Source: Pararobbsia alpina_A (GTDB lineage Bacteria > Pseudomonadota > Gammaproteobacteria > Burkholderiales > Burkholderiaceae). Taken from it: 64,000 bases of DNA. Position numbers and translations under genes: made by a program. Position 1 is the first letter of the stretch, and each line of letters opens with the position of its first letter. This document shows, piece after piece, positions 57,401 through 64,000 of this stretch. The stretch is from the NCBI RefSeq assembly GCF_965118125.1, contig NZ_OZ221288.1, forward strand, positions 1,364,001 to 1,428,000, in the 5' to 3' direction. A model generated the notes under the pieces. That model had not been told where the DNA came from and made no database searches. It saw nothing but the letters and a program-made list of their open reading frames with translations.

Positions 57401-59605
57401 ATTCAATTCCGCAAGGCGTTCGCGCTCTGCGACCAGCGTCATCAGATGCGCCCCGCGATTGAGCTGGCTGGTGATTTCAAAGATGCCGTCCTCGAGCGCA
57501 TCCGCGCGGGTATGCGACACCATCAACATGCCGATGCGCAGGTGCGCCTCGGCCCGCTGTGCCTCCGGCATCAGCGAGTACGCCGCTTCCTGAACGCGGT
57601 CATGGACGAATCGATACGCATCCTGAGTCCGTGAAATAAACCCCGCGCGAACGGCGTCCCACAGGTGCCGGTGTATCAGCTCGCTGGACTCCTGGTAGAC
57701 GATGGCGAGCATCCCGAACTCGGCGTTGTTACCGAGGCAAGCCAGCTGCTGCAGCGCGATCTGTGTTTCGACGGGCAGCCGATGCAGCTTTCCGACCATC
57801 AGGTCCACCACATTCTCGGTATGCGCCATCGCGCGGATCCGGTCGAGATCCCAGCGCCACTGCCCTGCACCATAGTCAAACGCGAGCAGGCCCTCTTCCG
57901 CAATAGCGGAGAGAAACTGAATCGCGAAAAACGGATTGCCGTGCGTCTTTGTCTCAATCAGCATCGCCAGCGAGCTCACGCGTGCGCGGTCGCAGCGCAG
58001 CGCATCCGAGATCAGTTGCTCCAGATCGTTGTGCCTCAGCGGCTCGAGCACGACCTCGCTGACGGCCGCTCCGGCCCGACGGATCGCACCAATCGTGCGC
58101 ATCAGCGGATGTGTGGCGTCCACCTCGTTGTCGCGGTACGCGCCGATCAACATCAAATGCCCGACCTCCGGATGCGTGAGCAGGTCCGCGATCCAGTCGA
58201 GCGTCGCTGCGTCGAGCCATTGCAGATCGTCGAGGAACAGCGCAAGCGGGTGTTCTCGCGTGAACACGCCTACAAACCGGCGAAACACGACCTGGAACCG
58301 GCTCTGTGCGTCCTGCGCGGCAAGTTCGGGTACGGGCGATTGCTTGCCGATGATCAGCTCGAGTTCGGGTACCAGATCCACCATGAGCTGACCGTTCGGG
58401 CCCAGCGCTTCGCGAATCGCCACGCACCAGCGATCGACCTCGTCTTCGCGCTTCGCAAGAATCGGCCTGATCAATCCCCGGAATGCCGATGCGAGGGTCG
58501 CATACGGGATATCGCGCTTGTACTGATCGAACTTGCCCGATGCGAAATATCCGCGAGGCGGTACGAGGGGCTTGTGGAGTTCGTTGACCAGGGAAGACTT
58601 TCCGACGCCGGAGTATCCGGACACGAGCACGAGTTCCGGGCGCCCCTGGTCTACGACGCGGCCAAAGGCCTTGAGTAATGCATCGATCTCGGACTCCCGG
58701 CCGTACAGCTTCTCGGGAATCCACAATCGGTCCGGCGTATCGTGCGCGCCCAGTACAAACGGTTCGATGCGCGCTTGCGTTTCCCACTGGCTCAGACACC
58801 GTTGAAGGTCGTGCTCGAGGCCAACCGCTGTCTGGTACCGGTCCTCGGCCGTCTTGGCGAGCAACTTCACGATCACCGACGAGACGGCAGGCGGAATAAC
58901 CGGATCGCGCTCGGATGGGGGCACCGCCTGTCGCGCAATATGGCAATGCACCCATTCCATCGGATCGGCGCCGTGGAAAGGAAGTGTGCCGGTCAACAGC
59001 TCATATAGGGTGACGCCCAGAGAATACAGATCGCTGCGCGAGTCGATCGAACGATTCATGCGCCCGGTCTGCTCCGGGGACATATACGCCAGCGTGCCCG
59101 CGATGATCTCGGGCGCCAGCGGCAACGCGCGCTCACGTGGCAGCCACGATGCCACGCCAAAACCCGTCAGCCAGACCGATCCCGTGCCATCGGCCAGTAC
59201 GTTAGCGGGCTTGATGTCCTTGTGAATCAGGCCGCGCCGGTGGGTCTCGCCCAGTGCGGCTGCCAGAGCCACGGCAATGCGCAGGAAATCCGCGAGATCC
59301 ACGGGACATCCATGGTGCTTCTCGATCAGCCGGTCCAGCGGTTCGCCGCCCGGATCCTTGAAAACAAGGGCCGGCCGCCCTTTGATATGCGTCAGTGCGA
59401 GCGGCTGAACCGCCCATGCCGAATCGAGCACGCGCGCGAGCGACCACTCATGTTCGAGCCGAAACACGCTTTCGCGCGACGGCCGCTCGGCCGCAGCCAT
59501 CAGCACGAGGATTCGCTTGAGACTGCGAGCCTCCATTCCGCGGTAGAGAATGAAGTCCGCTGCTTCGTGAAGCGGCTCCAGCACGTAGTCGAAATCCTCT
59601 TGCAT
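54485..59605 (-). CDS. giant hybrid sensor: kinase-like domain, AAA ATPase, GAF, histidine kinase (copy 2)
   Basis: A 1706-residue paralogue of the sensor at 5153-10291 with the same domain order: kinase-like domain (about 10-270), ATPase with Walker A GYSGVGKSS and Walker B LALFLDDLQW, long TPR-like region, GAF, HisKA with His1489 in HEINQP, HATPase with NLIVNGIEAM, DTGAGIP and GTGMGLRI. In the kinase-like domain HKD (H128-K-D130), K132 and N135 are intact, but DFG reads TGFG (147-150), so the metal-binding Asp is missing. It is thus less degenerate than copy 1. No response regulator is adjacent. Signal and output are unknown. Confidence 0.87.
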   Translation of the reverse strand: MQEDFDYVLEPLHEAADFILYRGMEARSLKRILVLMAAAERPSRESVFRLEHEWSLARVLDSAWAVQPLALTHIKGRPALVFKDPGGEPLDRLIEKHHGCPVDLADFLRIAVALAAALGETHRRGLIHKDIKPANVLADGTGSVWLTGFGVASWLPRERALPLAPEIIAGTLAYMSPEQTGRMNRSIDSRSDLYSLGVTLYELLTGTLPFHGADPMEWVHCHIARQAVPPSERDPVIPPAVSSVIVKLLAKTAEDRYQTAVGLEHDLQRCLSQWETQARIEPFVLGAHDTPDRLWIPEKLYGRESEIDALLKAFGRVVDQGRPELVLVSGYSGVGKSSLVNELHKPLVPPRGYFASGKFDQYKRDIPYATLASAFRGLIRPILAKREDEVDRWCVAIREALGPNGQLMVDLVPELELIIGKQSPVPELAAQDAQSRFQVVFRRFVGVFTREHPLALFLDDLQWLDAATLDWIADLLTHPEVGHLMLIGAYRDNEVDATHPLMRTIGAIRRAGAAVSEVVLEPLRHNDLEQLISDALRCDRARVSSLAMLIETKTHGNPFFAIQFLSAIAEEGLLAFDYGAGQWRWDLDRIRAMAHTENVVDLMVGKLHRLPVETQIALQQLACLGNNAEFGMLAIVYQESSELIHRHLWDAVRAGFISRTQDAYRFVHDRVQEAAYSLMPEAQRAEAHLRIGMLMVSHTRADALEDGIFEITSQLNRGAHLMTLVAERERLAELNLMAARRAKMSTAYASALAYLRTARDLVTDAAWDQRYELIFSIELLLAECEMQTTASFKAQRRLSVLAERANTAHDLAVVTRLRLTLYDLIGHSDRGVEVFLAYLQGLGEVWSPHPSDEDVSREYNQIAALLGTRTIGELVTLPLLTDPDLLDVLGVLTEVVMLAMYTDANLLALVLCRMVTLSLRHGNCDASCFAYVSLGMLAGPHLGDYAAGFEFGRLGYDLVEERGLHRYQARVYLRFASHIAPWRTHIKGGRALLRRAFDVANRIGDLTFASYSFNNLNTNLLAAGDHLADVQKEVERGFHFATNMRFPRSAVVIEGQLVLVRTLRGLTKQFGSFDDEHFDEREFESQVTTNPSLLLPEGQYWIRKLQARFFAEDHAGAIDAARKAEPILWTLRSFFDTAEYHFYGALARAGAFDTAIGLDRLEHREALSGHHAQLAIWAQHCPDNFENRVALARAEIARIDGHDMEAMPLYEQAIRSAHAHGFIHNEAVANELAGKFYLSRGIETAGHAYLRSARNGYARWGATGKVEHLDSRYPHLREERAPAWIAGGAALAGQLDVGTVVKASQALSGEIMLPALIERLMRIAMEHAGAERGLLILIRNGGTYIEAEATTGTGKIAVTIRQQAVTSSDLLQSALHYVIRTRESVMMDDASADAAYATDDYVQHNRSRSVLCVPIVNQSRLSGALYLENNLASRVFTSGRVAILQMLASQAAISLERTRAEDALRQASIDLARINRVTTMGELAASLAHEINQPLTGAITNAIACLRWLDRDAPDLVEVRSAVKSIVSDGERAAQIMRRIRTQFEKGALKREVLDINEIIRETVELLLGEAARTHTSVRVELAPDLPQVVGDRVQLQQVAMNLIVNGIEAMKEVDGVRHLSIRTRVQDGGRILVSVSDTGAGIPPEITGQIFEAFFTTKPSGTGMGLRICRSIVESHGGDMRAVNGGGPGATLEFTLPVPGADRDA

Positions 59606-59644
59606 CGAAAACTCAAAGGATGAGACGCCGCGTACCGATCGCGA

Positions 59645-59842
59645 TCAGCGCCAAAGATGGGCCTGCGTGAGCGCAGCCTGGATGCCGGATTCTACTTCAG
59701 AGGACCTCTCGATACGGATGCCGCCGACCTTCACCAATTCCGCCGTGGCAGCAAAATTCTGATTGCACGATTCGATGCGCAGTTCTCCGCCGGATGGATT
59801 GAGCGAGGTAGATGACCGTTCGAGCAGCCCGGGCCCGTGCAC
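59645..59842 (-). pseudogene. possible C-terminal remnant of a TPP-dependent enzyme
   Basis: The 3' part of this short frame reads NFAATAELVKVGGIRIERSS, then EVESGIQAALTQ, which lines up by eye with the end of the C-terminal TPP domain of pyruvate oxidase/acetolactate synthase-like enzymes (xFxxLAExxGxxGIRIExPxEVExALxxAL). The N-terminal third and the usual following segment are missing. It is probably a decayed fragment left between the second giant sensor and the hydrolase gene. A chance resemblance cannot be excluded. Confidence 0.3.
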
Positions 59843-59848
59843 TCTATT

Positions 59849-60739
59849 TCACCAATGGCTATCCACAAAGCTCAGGATCGCACTGGCCACGTCGTCCGGT
59901 GCCTCTCGTTGCGGGAAGTGGCCGATGCCGTCGAGCACCACGCGCTGGTAGGGGCCGGCAAAGAAGCGTTCCTTGCCCGCCGACGTGTCCGGGTGATTGC
60001 ATCCGTCGGCGCCGCCGTGCAACACCAACGAGGGCACAGGCAGCAACGGTGCAGGGTTCAACTTCGCCTCATCGTCTGCGTAGGACGGATGCCCCGCTAC
60101 GAAGCCCCAGCGATGACGATACGAATGCAGCACGATGCTCGCCCAGTCGGGATTGTCAAAGGCGACGGCAGCCTCGTTGAAATCTGCCTCGGTGTACCAA
60201 CCCGAAGGCGACCACGTGCCCCACATCAGGCGAGTAAAGTTGTGCCGGTCTCGTTCGATCGCGCGTTGTCCGCGCGGCGTCGCCAGAAACCAGTGGTACC
60301 AGTAGTTACGCGCCTGCACGTAGCTCAGGGGTTGCAGCGGATCGTTGGTGCCATATCCGACGGACAACATCACGAGGTGCGACGCCACGTCGCTGCGCAA
60401 CCCACACGCGATAGAGACCGCGCGAGCGCCCCAGTCATGCCCGACGAGCAAGGGCCGATGCAAGTTCATCGCCTCGATAAACTCCAGCAGGTCTCTCCCC
60501 AGTGCCGCGAGTTGGCCGCTCACGGGCGTCTCGGGATTTCGAAATCGCGTCGGACCAAACCCCCGGAGCGCCGGACAGAGCACCCGGTAGCCCTCATGCG
60601 CAAGACGCGCTGCGACAGGACGCCAGCATTCCGGACTGTCAGGCCAGCCGTGCACCAGCACCGCCGTGCGCTCACCCTCCGGATTCCAGTCGAAGTAGCC
60701 GACATTCAATAGCCGCGTCTCGACAAACTGATATTCCAT
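59849..60739 (-). CDS. alpha/beta hydrolase, epoxide hydrolase-like
   Basis: A 296-residue cytosolic hydrolase. HGWPDSPECW is the oxyanion region, GHDWGARA contains the nucleophile Asp (the D in GHDWG) typical of epoxide hydrolases and haloalkane dehalogenases, and the C-terminal GIGHFPQREAP supplies the catalytic His. Two Tyr in the cap region (YWYHW, SYRHRW) could activate an epoxide. AAGGAGG lies just before the ATG. It follows the YdeP-type gene by 16 bases, so both are probably co-transcribed. Confidence 0.9.
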   Translation of the reverse strand: MEYQFVETRLLNVGYFDWNPEGERTAVLVHGWPDSPECWRPVAARLAHEGYRVLCPALRGFGPTRFRNPETPVSGQLAALGRDLLEFIEAMNLHRPLLVGHDWGARAVSIACGLRSDVASHLVMLSVGYGTNDPLQPLSYVQARNYWYHWFLATPRGQRAIERDRHNFTRLMWGTWSPSGWYTEADFNEAAVAFDNPDWASIVLHSYRHRWGFVAGHPSYADDEAKLNPAPLLPVPSLVLHGGADGCNHPDTSAGKERFFAGPYQRVVLDGIGHFPQREAPDDVASAILSFVDSHW

Positions 60740-60755
60740 CGCGCCTCCTTGGGCG

Positions 60756-63041
60756 TTATCGCTGCATTGCGCGGACCTTGACCGGTACCGACTTATAGGA
60801 AGGTGTCCCGCTAACGGGGTCGATGTAATCGAGCGGGACCAGCACATTGGCTTCGGGGTAGTACGCACCCACCGAGCCCCTGGCGATCTTGTAGGCAACG
60901 ACCGTAAAGCCCGAGAGTCGCAATGGCTCAGGCGTGGGCAATATCGCCTCGATATCGACGACATCTCCATGCTCGAGGCACCGCATGGCCATATCGTCTT
61001 CGTTCATGAAAATCACATCGCGACGCCCGAAGACGCCGCGATATCGGTCGTCAAGACCGTAGATCGTCGTGTTGTACTGATCGTGGCTTCGCAGCGTGGC
61101 GAGTGTGAGCACGTCGTGATCCTTGAACTGCGGCCCCTCATGCACGCCGGTAAATGGAAAGAATTCCGCCTTGCCCGATGCCGTGGTCCACTTGCGCTCA
61201 GTCGGCGGGAGCGGAAGCCGAAAGCCGCCGGGCACACGGATCCGCGCGTTGAATTCCCTGAAGTCGGGATACACTGCCTCGATCCCGTCACGTATGCGGT
61301 CGTAGTCCGCAATCAGTCCAAGCCAGTCGACTGCGCTGTCGGGCAACGCGGCATCGGCGATGCCCGCAATGATCGCGGGCTCGGAGCGCAGATACGGCGA
61401 CGCCGGTGTCAGCCTGCCCCGCGAGGCGTGCACCATCGACATCGAATCCTCGACCGTCACCGATTGCGGACCGCTCGCCTGCATATCGACTTCGGTGCGA
61501 CCCAGACACGGGAAAATAAACGACGCCTTGCCAACAAGCAGATGGTTGCGATTAAGCTTGGTGTTGATATGGACCGTCAGGTCCAGCTTGCGCATCGCGG
61601 CAAAGCACGCTTGCGGATCGGGAAGCGCGACGGCGAAGTTGCCGCCAAGGCAGAACAATGCCTTCGACTGGCCGGCCGCGATGGATTGCATGGTCTTGAC
61701 CGCGTCGTGGCCATGATGCGAAGGCGGCTTGAACCCGTATGCCTTTTCCATACGTTCAAGCATGTCAGCCGCCGGCTTTTCAGTGATGCCGACCGTGCGG
61801 TTGCCCTGAACATTGGAATGACCTCGCAAAGGGCAAATGCCTGCACCCGGCTTGCCGAAATTCCCGCGCAACAACAACAGGTTCGCGATCTGCTGCACGT
61901 TGGCCGTGCCTTTGTTGTGCTGCGTGATCCCCATGCCATACGTCACGATCGTGGCATTCGACTTCACGTAGGCTTTGGCCACTGCTTCGAGGCCGGTGCG
62001 AGGCAAGCCGCTAGCCTGTTCGATGTCGTCCCATGCCGTCGCCCGGATATCCTCGGCAAACGCATCAAAGCCATTCGTATGTTCGCGGATAAAGTCGTAG
62101 TCGATGACGGAGCCATCGGCGTTCGCCGCGTCGTCCAGATCGAGGATGGCTTTAAGCACGCCTTTGAGCGCTGCAGCGTCGCCACCGACCTTGACCTGGT
62201 AGTACGACGAAGCGATATCGGTCGAGCTGAACGTGATCATCTCGAGCGCCTCCTGAGGATCGGCGAATCGCTCGAGCGCCCGCTCCTTGAGCGGGTTGAA
62301 CACAATGATCGGAACGCCCCGCCGCGCGGCGTGATGCAGCGTGCCCATCATGCGCGGATGGTTGGTACCCGGGTTGTGGCCCATCGCGATGATCAGATCG
62401 CAATGCTCGAAGTCGTCGAGCGAGACGGTGCCCTTGCCAATACCGATCGACATGGGCAAGCCGACACTCGTCGCCTCGTGGCACATGTTCGAGCAATCGG
62501 GAAAATTGTTGGTGCCATACTCGCGTGCGAAGAGCTGATAGAGAAACGCCGCTTCATTCGACGCACGGCCCGACGTATAGAACTCGACCTCGTCGGGATC
62601 CTCGATCTGCCTGAGCACCTCGCCGATGCGTGCAAACGCCGCTTCCCATTCGATGGGCTGATAGGTATCGCTCGCTGCATCGTAGGCCATCGGATGCGTC
62701 AAGCGTCCCTCATTCTCGAGGTCGTAATCGCTCCATTCGCGCAGCGACGACACCGTGTGGCTCGCAAAGAACTCCGGCGCGACGCGCTTTTTGGTCGCTT
62801 CCCACGTGACCGCCTTGGCACCGTTCTCGCAAAACTGGAAAGTCGACTTGTGCTCCTTGTCGGGCCACGCGCAACCCGGGCAGTCGAATCCATCGGGCTG
62901 GTTCGTGTGGATCAGTGTGATCGGCGCGATGATCGCGTCCATCTGGGTGCGCACCGCTTCAGCGGTAGCCTTGAGCGCACCCCATCCGCCCGCAGGGCTG
63001 TCGTACCGTTGAATACCGGGTACTTCACGCTTCTCAGACAT
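60756..63041 (-). CDS. ydeP: FdhF/YdeP family molybdopterin oxidoreductase
   Basis: A 761-residue molybdopterin enzyme of the FdhF/YdeP group. Conserved points are the N-terminal cysteines C54, C57 and C71, the Mo-ligand Cys in PDCSNMCHEATS (C187-H188, aligned with the Sec-His pair of formate dehydrogenase H), and the MopB domains. YdeP members are putative, often acid-induced, oxidoreductases with unknown substrate; no dedicated electron carrier is adjacent. GGAGGG precedes the ATG. It heads the minus-strand pair with the epoxide-hydrolase-like gene and follows the cydB-DUF2474 genes after 115 bases. Confidence 0.92.
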   Translation of the reverse strand: MSEKREVPGIQRYDSPAGGWGALKATAEAVRTQMDAIIAPITLIHTNQPDGFDCPGCAWPDKEHKSTFQFCENGAKAVTWEATKKRVAPEFFASHTVSSLREWSDYDLENEGRLTHPMAYDAASDTYQPIEWEAAFARIGEVLRQIEDPDEVEFYTSGRASNEAAFLYQLFAREYGTNNFPDCSNMCHEATSVGLPMSIGIGKGTVSLDDFEHCDLIIAMGHNPGTNHPRMMGTLHHAARRGVPIIVFNPLKERALERFADPQEALEMITFSSTDIASSYYQVKVGGDAAALKGVLKAILDLDDAANADGSVIDYDFIREHTNGFDAFAEDIRATAWDDIEQASGLPRTGLEAVAKAYVKSNATIVTYGMGITQHNKGTANVQQIANLLLLRGNFGKPGAGICPLRGHSNVQGNRTVGITEKPAADMLERMEKAYGFKPPSHHGHDAVKTMQSIAAGQSKALFCLGGNFAVALPDPQACFAAMRKLDLTVHINTKLNRNHLLVGKASFIFPCLGRTEVDMQASGPQSVTVEDSMSMVHASRGRLTPASPYLRSEPAIIAGIADAALPDSAVDWLGLIADYDRIRDGIEAVYPDFREFNARIRVPGGFRLPLPPTERKWTTASGKAEFFPFTGVHEGPQFKDHDVLTLATLRSHDQYNTTIYGLDDRYRGVFGRRDVIFMNEDDMAMRCLEHGDVVDIEAILPTPEPLRLSGFTVVAYKIARGSVGAYYPEANVLVPLDYIDPVSGTPSYKSVPVKVRAMQR

Positions 63042-63108
63042 ACACCCTCCGGTCAGTAGCTTGTGGAATTTGATGAACGATCACGCATTGACGAATTGAA
63101 GAGTTGAG

Positions 63109-63134
63109 GCATCGACGCATTGGCGCATCGATGC
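63109..63134 (-). promoter_or_regulatory. stem-loop between DUF2474 and ydeP genes
   Basis: GCATCGA (63109-63115) and TCGATGC (63128-63134) form a perfect 7-base stem with a 12-base loop in the 115-base spacer. It has no T-run. It could end the cyd transcript or lie in the ydeP leader. Confidence 0.35.
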
Positions 63135-63156
63135 AGCGACACGCCGACACAGTCGA

Positions 63157-63342
63157 TTAATGCGTCACCGCGTGAACCAGTAATTTGAAAGGCAAGGTCA
63201 CAAGAAACGTCGCAGCGACGCCGCCTAGCCAGAGGAGGACGAACCAGAGCAGGCGCTTGCCGTGGGTACGAGTGCCGGTGGCCGGGCCTTCGCAACTGCC
63301 GCTGCCACTGCCTGGTGCCATTGCTTCGAGATCGGGATCCAT
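63157..63342 (-). CDS. DUF2474 family small membrane protein of the bd-oxidase operon
   Basis: A 61-residue protein with one membrane helix (RLLWFVLLWLGGVAATFLVTLPFKLLVHA), preceded by a Gly/Ser-rich soluble stretch. It fits DUF2474, the small protein usually encoded after cydB/cioB, where it may aid assembly or stability of cytochrome bd-type oxidase. The ATG at 63342 has GGAG 6 bases upstream. It lies 71 bases after the cydB stop, in the same operon. Confidence 0.8.
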   Translation of the reverse strand: MDPDLEAMAPGSGSGSCEGPATGTRTHGKRLLWFVLLWLGGVAATFLVTLPFKLLVHAVTH

Positions 63343-63413
63343 GGAGGTCTCCGTGCGCCTGCTAGCGCAAATGCGAGCGAGTGCGAGCGCCAGTGTCCGT
63401 GTCGGTGCCTGTA

Positions 63414-64000
63414 TCAGTGATAGTGCGCACCGCGTTCCACCTTCCCGCGGAACACCCAATACCCCGCGGTGGTATAGACCAGGATCACCGGGATGATGAT
63501 CACGGCGCCAACCAGCGCAAATATCTGACTCGAGCGTGGCGCCGCAGCCTGGGCAAGCGTGATCGAGTTTGGAACGGCGTAAGGCCAGATGCTCACGCAG
63601 AGGCCGATATACCCCAGCAGTACAAGCAACAACGCGAGAACAAAAGGCGCATTGTCGTGGCGAACGACGACGCTTCGATACATCAGTGCCGCGACGATCA
63701 GCACGAGCACAGGAACGGGATAGAGCCGTGTGCGGAACGACGAATCGAACCACCGCGTCGCGATTTGCGCATCGGTCAGCGGGGTCCAGATGCTGACGGC
63801 GACGATAAAGCCGAGCAGCACGAGCGTCAGCGGCCAGATCAGCTTGTGCATCCTCTGCTGCATGTCTCCATCGAGCTTCGTCACCAGAAAGCAGGCGCCG
63901 AGCAACGCATAAGTCACCATCAGACCCATGCCGGTAAAGAACGTGAATGGCGTTACCCAGAAGAATGCGTCACCGGAAAACACGCGATTCTGTACGGGAA
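63414..64000 (-). CDS. cydB: cytochrome bd-type oxidase subunit II, C-terminal part
   Basis: The C-terminal part of CydB/CioB; the frame continues past the window edge, so the N-terminus is not seen. About six membrane helices are visible. Motifs include FFTGMGLMVTYALLGACFLV, LLGYIGLCVSIWPYAVPNSITL and a tail IIPVILVYTTAGYWVFRGKV. Subunit II stabilises the haem-bearing subunit I of the quinol oxidase in the inner membrane, which gives high-affinity or cyanide-insensitive oxygen use. DUF2474 follows after 71 bases, supporting the cydB/cioB assignment. Confidence 0.9.
   Translation of the reverse strand, partial: PVQNRVFSGDAFFWVTPFTFFTGMGLMVTYALLGACFLVTKLDGDMQQRMHKLIWPLTLVLLGFIVAVSIWTPLTDAQIATRWFDSSFRTRLYPVPVLVLIVAALMYRSVVVRHDNAPFVLALLLVLLGYIGLCVSIWPYAVPNSITLAQAAAPRSSQIFALVGAVIIIPVILVYTTAGYWVFRGKVERGAHYH

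Noticed and set aside
60969..63059. 696-codon open frame on the plus strand
   Set aside because: It is exactly antisense to the molybdoenzyme gene, is rich in Arg/His/Val/Asp in the way shadow frames of GC-rich genes are, and shows no domain.
1..64000. CRISPR arrays, tRNA/rRNA genes, insertion sequences, prophage genes
   Set aside because: I scanned for spaced repeats, cloverleaf-like sequences, transposase and phage proteins and saw none I could support.

Overview
The window is a dense, GC-rich, essentially all-chromosomal stretch that looks like Burkholderia sensu lato (Burkholderia, Paraburkholderia or Caballeronia). The evidence is the coding style, a TTG-started second IF-1 gene beside a cold-shock gene, several Burkholderia-type small orphan proteins, an ESPR-type autotransporter, and the large kinase-like/ATPase/GAF/histidine-kinase sensors. 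The high share of transporters, regulators and catabolic genes suggests a secondary chromosome (inference). I see no rRNA, tRNA, CRISPR array, insertion sequence or prophage.

Layout. 1-5 kb: the end of a nudK-like Nudix gene, then a three-gene c-di-GMP module on the minus strand (TonB-dependent receptor, YfiR-like periplasmic protein, GGDEF-EAL membrane enzyme). 5.1-10.3 kb: a giant hybrid sensor with a kinase-like domain, an AAA-type ATPase, GAF and histidine kinase. 10.5-15 kb: a LysR/quinone-reductase divergent pair, a RidA-like protein, YaiI and a PAS-GGDEF cyclase. 15-21.6 kb: a minus-strand sugar or polyol operon (AraC, periplasmic binding protein, ABC ATPase, permease, zinc alcohol dehydrogenase, SDR), with a strong stem-loop in three of its junctions. 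22-23.4 kb: a TetR gene divergent from a membrane protein, with two matching operator-like sites. 24-28.4 kb: infA, a cold-shock gene, small orphans and a DMT exporter with a histidine-rich tail. 28.4-34.8 kb: an AT-rich promoter region and a large orphan protein, an ArsR/SRPBCC pair with a perfect palindrome, DoxX, an epimerase, LysR and small orphans. 34.9-39.7 kb: an AraC/DUF4863 divergent pair, ChaC, an SDR and a MASE2-like GGDEF cyclase. 40-47.3 kb: a DeoR-MFS pair, then two aspartate:alanine antiporters followed by aspartate 4-decarboxylase. 47.4-54.4 kb: a lipoprotein hydrolase, an autotransporter, an AraC regulator, tandem ohr genes and a RibD/DHFR-like reductase. 54.5-59.6 kb: a second giant hybrid sensor. 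59.6-64 kb: a possible TPP-enzyme remnant, an epoxide-hydrolase-like protein, a YdeP-type molybdoenzyme, a DUF2474 protein and the C-terminal part of CydB.

How the genes work together. Three c-di-GMP enzymes and two giant sensors make this a signalling-rich region. The aspT-aspT-aspD cluster encodes a decarboxylation/antiport cycle that can conserve energy and raise internal pH. The polyol operon couples high-affinity uptake to two sequential oxidoreductases. Both giant sensors appear to have degenerate N-terminal kinase domains. No single locus is a clearly unprecedented system. The most unusual items are the paired pseudokinase sensors, the stem-loop-punctuated polyol operon, the histidine-tailed exporter with its small divergent partner, the possibly leaderless deoR-type promoter, and the paired AspT antiporters.
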